Shown: positions 23,685 through 36,060 of the stretch, piece by piece
Layout of the letters: every line of letters begins with the position of its first letter
Position numbering within the stretch: the stretch's first letter is position 1
Assembly: GCA_000697055.1 (NCBI GenBank)
Contig: JNDT01001937.1
Span: 496,001 to 560,000 of the forward strand
Direction of reading: 5' to 3'
Length of the DNA: 64,000 nucleotides
From: Saksenaea vasiformis B4078
Lineage: Eukaryota; Mucoromycota; Mucoromycetes; Mucorales; Saksenaeaceae
Notes under the pieces: model-generated
Database searches by the model: none
Seen by the model: only the letters and a program-made list of their open reading frames with translations
What the model was told of the DNA's origin: nothing
Program-made: the position numbers and the translations under genes

Positions 23685-26600
23685 ATGGCCGGCCCATCGA
23701 TGCAGAATTCAAAGAAGACCAAAAACCCTGATCAAAAGTCGGGTCCTGTTCAACGGACGTTACTGTCATTCTTCAAATCGCCAGCTCCCAAACAGGATTC
23801 TACGACCAACAGCCCTGCAAAGGCGCAAAATGTTGAATCAGCAAAGAGTTCTCCTAGTACACCAATACCCACACGAACCGAGTCGATGGATGTTGATGCG
23901 GAGGGCCATGAAAAAATAGAACCACCGAAAAGTAGAGTCGTAAGTGGATATCAAAATGCTCAATTGATATTTGTATATTAACGCGAAACCGATAACGCGT
24001 CGTGCTTAGGCAAAAGGAAAGAGAGTAGGTTATTTTGAATCGGATGACGAGGATGAAGATGATAAGGCGTTATCCTCTACGCAGCGGCTACCAGCTTCTG
24101 GTAATCTTTCATTTTCATTTGTCGTGTTGTCTAATGGGCGGATAGGTCGATCCAAGCAGGCGAAAAAGAAAAGAATTGTGCGACGCATAAGTGACGATAG
24201 TGACGATGAATATAATCCTTCTGGAATGGCTAGCCCTTCAGATGATGACATGGATATGGACATGAATACGGAGGAACTGGGTAGGATAGACGATCTTAGG
24301 TTTTTTGACAACTCATGAGATGTCTCTAGAATTCTATGATAAAGCAGAAGCCGCTACTTCGAGTAAATCTCAAAAGATAACGATGTCACCTCTTCAGGAA
24401 CGTTTCAAGGTAGAGAATCCATATTTGTAAAAGAAATGAGTTAAAAAGCATGTCAGGGATTTTCGATGAAATCATCTTCACCTACGATATCAAGCACACC
24501 AAAGTCAGGCAGCAACTTCTTATCATCGGTATCAACGAAGGAAGAGTTGAAAAAGGTATGCATAATGTCGAAAAGGTTAGCCTCTCACTGACTCACAACC
24601 CATGAATCAAAATTACTCCTCATGTAGGATCGAAATCAGAAATTTAAAGAAAAGAATGAGACAAGATACGCTTGGTTACAAAATATTAAAGATGCAAATG
24701 GAAATCCTGAAGGTAATCCAAATCTGTCGGTTTCGTACAATGACTCTCAATGGTTGCTGTAGGTTCCCCTGATTATGACCCACGTACATTGTATATACCC
24801 CAATCTGCATGGGCGAAATTCACACCTTTTGAAAAACAATTCTGGGAGGTCAAGTCGAAGCAGTGGGACACTGTAGGTTGCTATGAACATTACAACTAGT
24901 TTTAATAATATCACCTTAATTAGGTTGTGTTCTTCAAGAAGGGAAAGTTCTATGGTAAGTCCGAGTGTTAAAAAAAAAGATGAGTTAACCAGTTTTCGAA
25001 AGAACTGTATGAAAAGGATTGTGATATCGGGCACAAAGAATTTGATCTCAAGATGACTGATCGAGTTAACATGCGTATGGTTGGCGTACCAGAGATGTCG
25101 TTTGATTATTGGGCGGCGCAGTTCATTGCAAAAGGGTATGTTCCGTCACTACGTTTTATAATATCTCATATTTTCCAAGACACAAAGTGGCGCGGGTAGA
25201 CCAAATGGAGACAGCCATTGGCAAATCCATGCGTGAAAGAAACGGTGAAAAGGGAGGCAAAGCAGACAAAGTTATTCGCCGAGAGCTGACTTCGGTCTTG
25301 ACGGCTGGAACTTTGGTGGACTCCGGCCTGTTAACCAACGATATGAGCACTTACTGCATGTCCATTGCCGTAAGACATCTTCATTCGATGAAATGGTATT
25401 TATTCCACTTTAGGAACAATGCGCAGCCGAGCATATACCACCGAAGTTTGGAATATGTTTTGTAGATACCTCAACAGCGGAATTCAATCTAGTCACTTTT
25501 GAAGATGATGTAAATCGTACCAAATTTGAAACATTGATCATGCAAATTAAGCCTCGAGAGCTTGTAACGGAAAAGGTATATACGCGTTATCCAATACCGT
25601 AGCTAATGAATTCTCGTAGGGTCGCCTTAGCCCTGCAACAAAACGAATACTGAAAAACGCGTTGAATGATCCAATTTGGAATATGCTGGTACCAGAAAAA
25701 GAGTTTTGGGATGCTGTCGCAACCGAAGATGAGATTCGATTTGGTGGCTATTTTGGAGAAGATGTCGACATGGAGTCCAATTGTAAGTATATATCGGTGT
25801 TGAGCTATATATGCTGACGTAAATGATCAAGCTTCCTGGCCAGACGCGATCAAAGAGGCTGCCAAGACACCTTTGTTAATGAGGGCATTTGGCGGATTGA
25901 TATCATATTTACGTAATGTATGTTATATTGTTTTCGTTCAATCGATAATGCAGAGGAAGCGGATCGTAACGAATTTATAGTTGAAATTGGACAAAGAGCT
26001 TGTGTCAGCCAAGAACATTCATATGTACGATCCAATTCGCAATACGACATCCCTTGTATTGGATGGACAGACTCTCGCCAATCTGGAAATCTTTGAGAAT
26101 TCTTATGACGGTACTGCCGAAGGCACAGTGTTTAAACTACTAGGCAACAGCATCACACCATTTGGTAAACGACTTTTCAAACGGTGGCTCTGCCATCCTC
26201 TTCGTGATCCCAAGGATATCAATGCTCGACTGGATGCTATCGAAGATCTTATGAATTTCCCAGATGTGCAAGAGAGATTAACCAGCGAACTGGCGAGCAT
26301 GCCAGATTTAGAGCGCCTCATATCTCGCATCCATTCTGGACGCTGTAAGGTGAAAGAATTTTTGACGGTGTTGGAAGGATTCCGAACGGCAAGGGTAAGT
26401 GTGTATATTGGGTACGAAAGTATCGTGTTAAAGAAATATCTGTGCAGGATACGATAAAATGGCTTAAACCTTACACCGAAGTGTTCAAATCGAATTTGCT
26501 GAAATCCGTTATTAACAACTTCCCTGATATCAACGAGCAACTCGACTTCTTTAGTGACGCTTTCATTATTGCTGACGTTGAAATTGATTGTATGTATATC

Positions 26601-28326
26601 CATCTACGGGGTAATGTCCATAACGATTTGGGATAGATCAAAAAGTCAAGGCCGTCATACCAAAGCACGGCGTTAACAAGGATTGGGATAAACTTCTTGC
26701 AAACATCAAGAATACAGAAGAAGAGTTCAATCGCCACTTACAGAAGTTGAAAAAAGAGCTCAAGTAATGCAATTTCAGAATCATCTATCTTAGGCTAATA
26801 CGATATACAGATGTGCAAAGCTCGCATACAAGGATCTAGGAAAGGAAATTTACCAGATCGAAGTACCCAAAGAAGTCAAGGTACCACACAGCTGGATCCA
26901 GCTTTCCACAACATCGGTAACTTTTTTGATTATCACAATAATTATACTCATATGTACAATAGAAACTCAATCGTTATTGGGATGCAACAGTGCGAGGAAT
27001 GGTGACTCAGTACAGAGAGTTACTTGAAACCAAGAACTCGTTCATCAAGAACTTCACAAGTGAAGTGTACGCTGACTTTGACAAAGAATATCAGATGTGG
27101 TTGACAGCTGTCAAATTTATTGCCCAGTTGGATGCTATCATGGGACTGGCAAAGGGCTCTGCCAACTTGGGAGGTAAATATCTACGGTGAACGTACTGAT
27201 TGTCTGACGCACATACTAGAGCCTTCGTGTCGTCCTCGATTCCTTGACCAGGAGAAAAGCGTGATTGAATTTGAAGAGCTGCGTCATCCCTGCGTGGTGC
27301 CTGGGTAACAGTTTACATAGCTGAAGTATTGCGTGGACTAAGCCGTATATGATAGAGTTGCAACGGATTTCATCCCTAACGACACGCGAATTGGAGGCGA
27401 TTTGCCAAGCATAATTGTCCTGACCGGACCCAACATGGGCGGAAAGTCTACGTTACTTCGCCAGGTACGATCAGCTGTCACCTCTACTTATCTAATTAGG
27501 AAATATATAGACGTGTGTCGCCATTATTATGGCTCAGCTTGGTTGCTATATCCCCGCCCGATCATGCAAGATGACACCGTGCGACCGTATTTATACACGT
27601 ATCGGTGCCAATGATAATATTATGGCCGGACAGTCTACGTTTATGGTTGAACTAGCAGAGACATCCAAGATTTTGCATGAGGCCACGCCACGATCTATGG
27701 TGATCTTGGATGAACTAGGCAGAGGGACGTCTACCTTTGATGGTTACGCTATTGCCTATGCAGTACTACATTATCTTGCTACCCACATTGGATGCCTGGC
27801 CATGTTCTCTACGCATTATCAGACACTATGTCGAGAATTTGAGAGAAATCCGGAGATCAACAACATGCATATGTAAGCTTCATTGTTTGAAAACGTTCAC
27901 TTCATGTTTCTTTATTGTAGGGGCTACCTTATGGATGAGGACGAAAATAAGGTCACGTTCTTGTACAAACTCACAGCTGGAATCTGCGAAAAATCGTTTG
28001 GTATGAACGTGGCTAGCATGGCTGGTGTTCCCCCGTCTGTAGTACAAAGAGCAGCAGAAGTAGCGGAAGAATTCGAGCGGACGCATCGGTTGAAGGATAC
28101 AACTTACAGTTCCATGGTGGTAGACGGTGCTGAAACTGATTCAATTGGTGTTACACCTGCTGTTCTATCAGATCTAGCTTACCTCTTGCGTGCAGCAGAT
28201 GCTGGAGCAGGAGCTGAAGAAATAGGTGATAAAGCGCAGGATATGACCACATCTGAAGGTCGTCAGCAGCGACAGACACAGGTGCTACGACGCATTCTTA
28301 AAGGCTTTTCCCAAATGGCTCTGTGA
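23685..28326 (+). CDS. MSH6: DNA mismatch repair protein MSH6
   Basis: MutS homologue that pairs with MSH2 to form MutS-alpha and recognises base mismatches and 1-nt loops. Twenty-two exons (first 23685-23939, last 27921-28326) sum to 3582 nt, 1193 residues. A PCNA-binding PIP box QRTLLSFF lies at residues 23-30, followed by a disordered acidic/basic region. The mismatch-wedge motif F294-Y295-E296 (KGKFYELYEKD) is split by an intron after FY. The MutS II-IV core follows, then Walker [10 protein letters not shown] at 926-934 and Walker B region [12 protein letters not shown]. No PWWP domain, as in yeast and unlike human. An in-frame ATG at 23643 would add 14 residues; the second ATG was preferred because the PIP box then sits near the N-terminus. 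Confidence 0.97.
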
Positions 28327-28361
28327 AACCATATAAACTTGCTTAAACACTGGATCCGAAT

Positions 28362-28510
28362 GATCAAATAAATATTACGTTACTTTCTAGTCGAGTAAAT
28401 TCTACACTGGAAGATAAGGCGTCTTTGCGCTGAGAAGTTGGTTCTTTTTTTAATCCAAGGAATACTTCACGTTTAGGTGACCTGAGCCTTGTATCGGAGT
28501 AGTTCGTTGC
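28362..28510 (-). repeat. Dispersed repeat family A, terminal fragment
   Basis: Similar to 4917-5065 (ATCAAATAAATATTAC, GCGTCTTTGCGCTGAG, AATCCAAGGAATA). This is only one end of the family-A element, about 40 bp after the MSH6 stop. Confidence 0.65.
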
Positions 28511-28727
28511 TTCAGCGAACCAGAGTAACGGTCTCGTACTTTGCGTATAATGAGACTCGACTTTTCAAGCAGTTGTTCCAATCTTCCGATGGCCTGTCTG
28601 TCGATCAACTTTAATTGTGCGGTTCGGACCGCTTTTTACGGTCCGGTGCCCCGCCACAGTTTAGCAGACTGTTTCACAGGTGCGTTCCTTTCCTTTTTTT
28701 TTTTTTCCTTTTGTTGCTGAAATTATA

Positions 28728-29698
28728 ATGAGAATGACATGTCGGCCACAGGAATTGAGCAAGAAAAAGGCACCGATTTATATACAGCCTCCTTCAATGT
28801 CTGATGGCAATGCTACGAAAAAGGAGGCACTGATGATTCCATTTTGTAAACTTGGAATTTTACATAAACCTAGTCCACGTTGCTGGCAGGGTCGACTTGG
28901 GTCGGAATTATGGAAACAGCGAAAAGGAAAAGAACGAAGTGGTTAGAATGCAATTTAGACGCGTTACATTGTCTGACTGTCGCTAGGCCATGTTTATTTG
29001 GAATCCTTTCCCAAGGGATATGTCTTAGTGATGAAATTGCGCGAACACAGTCCAATATGCGATAAATATCTATTAGGCAAGCATATTTCCATATTATCTA
29101 GCCTTAACAAAAGGCTCTTCTTTTTCAGGCCATCCATCAGGTGAATGCTATCGTTCATCCAGTGAGTGACAAGTGAATATCCATGCGATCTGTGGATCAC
29201 TCAATTACTTTGTAAGGTGAATTTTTACCGCATCTATTATGGCTAGAAACGGATCCTGAGTTGGATCATAGAAATTGCGCATGCCATTTATGTCGAAAAT
29301 TCTATTTAAGTCGTCGATACGTAGATGAAGAAAGTAGTTCCGATGATTGTGCAACAAAAACAAAAAGAACCCGGAAACGATGCATTGAATCTGCCGATCG
29401 TCAACCTGTACCCCTGCGCAGGAAGAAAAAATCTACCACTGTATCTCGCCAAGACGCAGGCACCTCCTCCCCTCTCAAGTCGAAAACCGTCCTGGTAGAC
29501 GGCGCTACATCTGCCGATGTTACAGAAGGTCCTCCACCGATCGACCCAAGCAAACTCTTCGCACGACGTGCTATGTTTGTAGAAATACCAAAACTGTCGC
29601 TTCTTACGCTACTGCTTGGGCCAGCTTATATACCTATCCCAACTGTAGTTTCGCCCACAATTCCCGAAGAAGAGCTGAAAAGACGTAACTTGATCTAA
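28728..29698 (+). CDS. Clr2-type cryptic loci regulator domain protein
   Basis: Four exons (28728-28941, 28987-29076, 29129-29161, 29217-29698) give 272 residues. The N-terminal half shows the order seen in fungal Clr2 transcription-silencing proteins: an SDGN motif, a GRLGSELW region, YLESFPKGYVL, GHPSGECYRSSSEFLPHLLW, and the Cys pair in CACHLC. In fission yeast Clr2 belongs to the SHREC silencing complex (family knowledge). The C-terminal half is basic and Ser/Pro-rich and then weakly conserved, so this is much shorter than S. pombe Clr2. The second intron starts with GC (G|GCAAGC...TTTCAG|GC), the only choice that keeps the frame. The start is the first ATG after a T-rich leader; family membership is by recognition of motif order, not by search. 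Confidence 0.65.
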
Positions 29699-30352
29699 AC
29701 TTGAAGAAGAAAAACAATACTCATCAATCTTCACATATTGTAAATAAAGGGCAGTGATCAAGCATATCAATAGAAAGCATATCATTCATCACCTCTTTCT
29801 CTGTTTTTCTTATATTCTTTCCCATACGACGACTGCCCTTGAGTGAAGCGAAAGCGGCAGCTTCTTATCCGTTCTTTATGCAGAATTTAACAGAAACAAC
29901 CATTGTGAAATGATTCCACACGTCTTCTCATCCTTAAACTTATACAGATACCAGGGCGTTTCTGACATATTGCTTTTATAACCTCCCCTTCTTCATACTT
30001 GCTAAACATTAATGAAAGTTGGAACAAAGAGAACACAAAAGAAACAAGAATAATCGATGTTCATATAGTTATTTATGCGAAATTTCTTGACAACAGTTAC
30101 GTATTGTTTCATCCAACGCTCTGTGCTGTGCTCTTCCTTGAGCCGGAGGTGCGAATGGTTCAAGCGCCTGATGATTGTCCGAAAACATCCTACTTGCTCC
30201 TGCCGTGGCAATGTTCAACACCGCATGTTTGTCACGTCCTCTCATGTTGTAGCCCGCTGGGAAGGCAACACATCCGGGGTTGTTACGTCACGTCATCTTG
30301 CCTGATACATGCTCAGCGTTATGTGTATCGCGACTGACGATAAAAGGTAAGT
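29699..30352. other. Intergenic 3' of the Clr2-like gene
   Basis: No gene recognised. A probable polyadenylation context (AATAAAGGGCAG) lies near 29743. Short ORFs on both strands at 30000-30340 lack any domain. Confidence 0.4.
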
Positions 30353-31320
30353 GTTATTGCTGATTGAAATACATTTTACGCTACTCTAAAATAGACTTTG
30401 CGTCCAGAAAAGACCAATCTTGAACTGAAAAGAAAACGAACATACGTAGATAATATACCAATCATCGCAAAAAGGCCATACATTACTTATATAAAGTTGG
30501 TCCTCCCGCGGACGCAAAATTTATTGGAGCGGCGTATAACATATTTCATAGTTAATAAATGGAATGATAGCTTTTACCGCTTTGCCAGATGCTTCCTTTG
30601 GGAGACGCCAGGATATATCGTTTTCGTATTCCACCAAGACATCGTGCTTGTTGTCGTGAAGATCACCTTCTGAATCCATGCTCAGATACACAGAACTCGT
30701 ACGGTTACGCGACCCTTATATCGTTTCCAAGGATGCGTGTTTTCATTTTTTAGATAGTTTCCCATATGTTGGATTGATAAATAAAACGAATAAAATGTAC
30801 AAAAAAGGAAAAAGAAATGGTCCCTTTAAATATGCATCGCTTCCCGTTATCTAAGACAGCCTTTTTGTGCCAGATAAAAGGAACCTATCTTCAACACGTC
30901 TTTCGCATGAGACGACGGAATCCTGTTTCTGAGACACCGTTTGTATGAGTCAAAGAACCCAATCACTGATTCGTCGTTTGCATGAGACGATGATACCCTA
31001 TCACCGATATGCCTTCTGCGAGAGATAAAAAAAAAGGTCCCGTGCTCTTCACACACCCTTTGCATGAAATAAAAAAGATCCGATCATTGCCACGCCTTTT
31101 GCATGAGAAAAAGAAACCATGTCTCTGACACATCTTTTGCGTTAGATAATCGGAAGCTACCAACGACGCAAACCTAGCATGCAAAAGTATGACACGCCAA
31201 TCGTAGCATCGGGGTAAAGATAGAAAGGCATACTTCAAAGCGCAGAGTTTATCTGGAAGTAACGCCGAATAATTTTAAATCGACGCAAAAACATGGGAAA
31301 ATCTTGTAGTAGAATTAGAG
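30353..31320 (+). repeat. Dispersed repeat family A, long form with internal tandem array
   Basis: Matches 34894-36060 and 42951-43990: TTTTACGCTACTCTAAAATA, GCGGACGCAAAATTTATTGG, a middle part lacking the CCCCGAAGGG block, then a degenerate tandem array of about 40-bp units (30830-31165; core TTTGCATGAGAC) and a right part AGAGTTTATCTGGAAGTAAC. No ORF of interest. Confidence 0.75.
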
Positions 31321-31526
31321 GTTGACTTGCACGATCAGCAGAAAGATAGCATTGATACATGATACATATCATATTACAAGCAAGCGAACCATTATCACGC
31401 CGGCTTGTTACCCCTATCTACCGATCAACAGGTTACACAGCCACCTTATGTCTAGTGACACCAAAAGCTTATATGCATGTCAAATTGTATCAACCTAGAC
31501 ACACAACGTAGATGTAAGCATTTCCT

Positions 31527-34302
31527 TTATTTCCGACCCGAAGTTAGATCATTAAAAGCAGATGCTATACAGTTTTTAACTTCTTTGTAACTAACAATTA
31601 GACAAGACTGCTCGTCTCTAGACATTAGCATGATCTTTTCGTCAACCCCTGCATCCAACTATTACATTCCTTTAGTTCTGAGGAGCGATAACGTCCCAAT
31701 AGCCTACCTTATTAAGACAGGATAACACGTGAGCCATGTCAACCACGGGTACGCCTGTTTCATCGACTTGATGAAAGACATAATCCCGGAATAGTTTGAT
31801 AATGTATCTATCACCTGTTTCCGACCACCGCGTATCCATGTCAAACCTATCATGCGTCAGCAAGTCATTGCATACATCTATTGCCATCATCTTACTCTGG
31901 TCGTTCATTAATAAATCCCATTTTACACATTAGTCGCATAAGTCGTCCATTTTCTAACTCTCGGCCGAATTCGCTCTCCAGCGTATCCATATAACTACAT
32001 AATTGAGTAACATGATCCAGTACATTACCCACTTACTATTGGCTGCTATTGATTTCATGCAGGATGCGAGGTCCAATTAAAGTAACTACTTCGTCAATCG
32101 TCTTCGTCGGTAATGGCTTGCTGAATAAGTACAATACGACGTTTTTAAGATCTGGAGAGTAGAATCTCGCTATGTACTCAAAAGATTGCTGAAGATTATG
32201 AAGAGCCTGCAACGAATTGCATGCCAAGCCGACAATAAGTTTGCCGAAGGAAAGTAGATCCTCTTGCTGGAAATAATATGAATATCATCTAAGTGTGCGC
32301 TTGGATGACAAACCTGGTAGCGAATCATATTCTGCCCTGCATTAAATTGCAAAACGTCAAGTATACTGGGGCAGTTGATTCTAAGTCTATACAAGGGTTA
32401 AGCCGTTGCAGCGAAGCTATGCTTTCCCCCACTCTACCTATTCTTTCCGGTCACCAAAATCTTGTTCGGTTCAATATTACGTGCTGCTAATCCTGCACCA
32501 TGTATTGTGTGCAGTGCAGACGCGATCTGAGTGATGTAACTCCATAGGGTTGTCTCCGGAACAAGCAATGGGCTACTTCCCATCGTTTGCATTTGCGTAC
32601 GCATGTTTGCCTGCGCCTGCGCACTAAAATGACTCTCAAACAACGTGATAGAGCAAGGATGATAGTCATAAACAAAAATAAGGGCTGCAATTGCAACCAG
32701 AAGTTAGCAATCAGATGCAGCTATTCCCCGTTTGGCTTACATGAATCGCCAAACGCCCGCGTTGTAAAGGCTTCTCGGATCGACACAACATTACAGTGCC
32801 TGATCCGTCGCCAGCTTTCTACCATGGACATTGCCAACTCATTTACCAAACGAAATCCTAAAATAAATGAGCCTTTGTGCCACTACTTCCACGCAGCTCA
32901 CCCTCAATTCGGACAAGCGCATAGCATCGTCCATCCACAGTACTCATAGCTTTATATACCCATGATGGATGACCAAAAAATTTTCCCGGTTTATCCTCAA
33001 GAGGATATAAAGAATGATAAACATGTACTTCCTGAGGCAAACCTGTGTCGTGTGCTATTTCGTAGTTGGCAACATACATTGGTGGCGTAAATAAACATCC
33101 CTTTTTTTCTTTTTTCTTTTTGCCTCCGTTACCTGGCGTTGCCATGACACTCGCTTCGTTTCTAGCCGTTAACTGCTCACGCAAACGATCAGGTATAAAA
33201 AATGATTGTATCGCTCGTTGATGTGGAAGTAAATTAGACACATGTGCCGGGCTCGACGTGTACAAATGGTACTGAAGCTACTCAATCACACTTAGTATGG
33301 AGCATACCTCAAAATGGTTATGTACCGGCTGTCGTGGATACGTATTATTCATGAAGAAATAAGAATCCATGGAGTCTGCCAGGTTCAGGCTCGCCATCAT
33401 TTGCGATGGTGATTGAGGCTAGATACAAAAAGAAAAATAATGTTAGCCTCAAATCACTAGTCTAATTGCTTTGCGTACGTTGCTTGTAGCGTTGAAATGC
33501 GAATACCCTGAACTCTCCGGTTGAAATCCTTGCGATTGGTACATAGCCGTATCGGAACTGTTCGATCATGATTCAATACTCGGTATGTTCACCTAGAGCA
33601 AACAGAGATAGGCTTACTCTGAATTCTCTGTAGGGGTTTCCACTGTCGCTGTTTTTGGTGTCCCTAATGCGAAAAGATGAGCGAATAGGGTTCTTGACTG
33701 TGAACGCCTAACCGGTGACAGATCCGGTCGCTGCCCCTTCTACTAACATAAGATAAAGTTTAGAGTACAGCAACTTATTATTGGCCGTTTCCTTTTCTGT
33801 TACCTATCGCCGTCTTTGGTACAAACACTGGTGCATTGATACTGTCTGCCGAAACAGAAGATACCACTGAAGTGGTTGGGCGAGCAACAGGCTTGCTTTT
33901 GCTGCAACAACAAATCTAAACATTCCTGTACACGAAGAATCTCCTGTAACCTACTTTTCAGGACTCGTTTGAGGTGACGGCTTGTTCTACTGACATTTAG
34001 TAAAGATGTAAATGTTCGCAGTGAAATATATGTACCGCATCGTGGTTAAATTCGCACCCTTTTCCTTCAAACTTGCAATAACCATGAATAATAACATTAC
34101 GACATAATCGCTTTGCGTTCGTTGTGCTACCTATGAAGTATTAGGTGTGCGATGCATAGTAATATATACCTTTCGAAGGAGGTTTCGCTGGAGATTTGCT
34201 AGCCTCCTTTGATTGTGCTTCGGAAGGTGCTACAATAGGAATCGCAGAGATTGATTGAGGAGGAAGGACGATTTGGCCACCGAGGGGCGATGCGTGTTGC
34301 AT
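31527..34302 (-). CDS. PAN3: PAN2-PAN3 deadenylase regulatory subunit PAN3
   Basis: Adaptor subunit that brings the PAN2 nuclease to poly(A)-binding protein for mRNA tail trimming. Sixteen exons, from 34302-34170 to 31658-31527, sum to 2031 nt, 676 residues. An N-terminal CCCH zinc finger (C-x8-C-x6-C-x3-H, in [11 protein letters not shown]...CEFNH) spans exons 1-2. A low-complexity linker and a [11 protein letters not shown] segment follow. The pseudokinase domain has [14 protein letters not shown], and an [10 protein letters not shown] in place of a catalytic loop, so the HRD Asp is absent as in the family. The C-terminal knob ([20 protein letters not shown]) ends in [16 protein letters not shown], encoded by a separate last exon at 31658-31527. 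Every intron chosen is GT-AG. Confidence 0.96.
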
Positions 34303-34893
34303 TACAAAAATTACTGCAAAACGAACTGGAAGTCGAAGCGACTGAAGTTTTTGGCGTAGGACTTGGGGACATCAGAAACTTTTTTAAATTGAGACTCACA
34401 TCCAATCAAATCAGATACTTTCAGAGGTGGGATAAAAATGTCCGGTTCTCTTGCGTACGCCAACGTCTATCGTCCCTCGGTCCAAAATAATGGAAAATTA
34501 CCTTGGCCAGTGTCCTACATGGCGCAGTCATTGCGGTTGCGAATTGAACATGGAAAGGAAACTGATACTACAATGAAACGACTTTACACAGCATACATAC
34601 ACCACGACAAATAGCAAAGGTATCTGAGTATAGTTAAAGAAGTAGGATGGAATAGCGGAATAGGTGTTTTAATTGCTAAGTATTATATTAAAGCTTACAA
34701 TGAGGACAAAGGAAAACAATTATCTAATATTCAAATAGTCTATCATGTGTCATGCCGTAGTAAGCTGGCTGGCTGCTGCTTATCTCGATTTCTCGTATAT
34801 TCCGTGGAGAAAGCTCCAGCTGCCATCTCGATTGGTTTAAGAGATCAATTCTTTAAAATGCTTGAAGGCTTGGGTATATTGGTTTTAGTTTAC
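34303..34893. other. Intergenic upstream of PAN3
   Basis: PAN3 promoter region. Nothing else recognised. Confidence 0.4.
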
Positions 34894-35307
34894 ATACTGT
34901 TTATTGAATTATCTTTTACGCTACACTAAATAAATCTTGCGCCTCTGAAGTGACAAGTTTGCGCTAAAGAAGAATCGAATATGCGGCCATTAGTACATCA
35001 ATGTTTCGTCTGAGGATTAATCAACTTACATGAACTTGGTCTCTCCAGCGGACGCAAAATTTATTCAGGCAGCATAAAAAATAATTCATGGTTAGTAAAT
35101 GGATAATACTTTGGATGCCATTTCAATTACCCCCGAAGGGTATTTCCGCCCATTGACGGAGGCCAGAGCCCCGCACCTGGAGCGGTGGGGCGGCGAGAGG
35201 TAGGGGGGACCCGATGGCTTGGGAGCGGCCATTTTTAAGTGGCGTGCAGAGGACTTGAAGCGATACATCGTCTGGCAATCTATTGCGGAGGATGAACAAT
35301 GCTGAGA

Positions 35308-35332
35308 GTGTGTGTGTGTGTGTGTGTGTGTG
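35308..35332. repeat. (GT)n microsatellite
   Basis: About 12 uninterrupted GT units inside the family-A copy. The equivalent position in the 42951 copy has no GT run, so the expansion happened after the copies diverged. Confidence 0.9.
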
Positions 35333-35534
35333 ACAACGTTTACGTACTTTGAGTGTGGGCATAAAGCACCAACACGGCCAAGATGGTTCGGGACAGCGGT
35401 CATGCAGCCTAAACGGCATACAAAAAAATGAGTGATCCTGGATATGTAATAAAAAGTCGACATCCGTACCAGGGATGTTTGTACCAACAGAGCCAAAGAA
35501 GAAGAAGAAGAAGAAATGAAAAAGTAGTGCTCGC

Positions 35535-35895
35535 TTTAAATATGCATCACTTTCCGTTATCTGAGACATCCTTTTTGTGTGAGATAAAAGGAACCTATCC
35601 TTAACACACGTTTTGCATGAGACGACGGAATCCTGTTTCTGAGATACCGTTTTTATGAGTCAAAAGAACCCGATCACTGATTCACCCCTTTGCATGACAC
35701 GATGGTACCCTATCACCGACACGCCTTTTGTGTGAGATAAAGAACACCGTACTTTTCACACAGTCTTTGCATGAAATAAAAAAATTCGATCACTGATTGA
35801 TCGTTTGCACGAGACGATGGTATCCTATCTCGAACACCAGATATCGAGCCCTATCTTTATCACGTCATTTGCACGAGACAATGAATTCCTGTCTC
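35535..35895. repeat. Degenerate ~40-bp tandem array
   Basis: About eight diverged units with the core TTTGCATGAGACGATGG followed by an ATCCTATCACTGACAC-like half. Related arrays are at 30830-31165 and 43500-43830, each at the same position within a family-A copy. Confidence 0.65.
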
Positions 35896-36060
35896 TGCCT
35901 TAGATAATTGAAAGCTATCAATGACACAAACGTAACGTGGAAGAGTATGACACGCAAATCATAGCATCCGATGGACGTAAAAATACGTATTTCAAAGCGC
36001 AGAGTTTATCTGGAAGTAACGCCGAATATCTTCGAATAGACGCAAATGGGTATTCCAAAT

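Larger units (their letters stand above)
34894..36060 (+). repeat. Dispersed repeat family A, longest copy
   Basis: Begins ATACTGTTTATTGAA and carries all blocks: CTACACTAAATAAATCTTGCG, TTTGCGCTAAAGAAGAATCG, GCGGACGCAAAATTTATTC, CCCCGAAGGG, GCGGTGGGGCGGCGAGAGG, GAGCCAAAGAAGAAG, a tandem array (35535-35895), and AGAGTTTATCTGGAAGTAAC. The subterminal TTTGCGCTRARGA motifs at the two ends of shorter copies face each other. It contains a GT microsatellite. Confidence 0.75.

Noticed and set aside
30830..31165. CRISPR-like array
   Set aside because: Units are diverged tandem repeats without unique spacers between conserved repeats, and the genome is eukaryotic.
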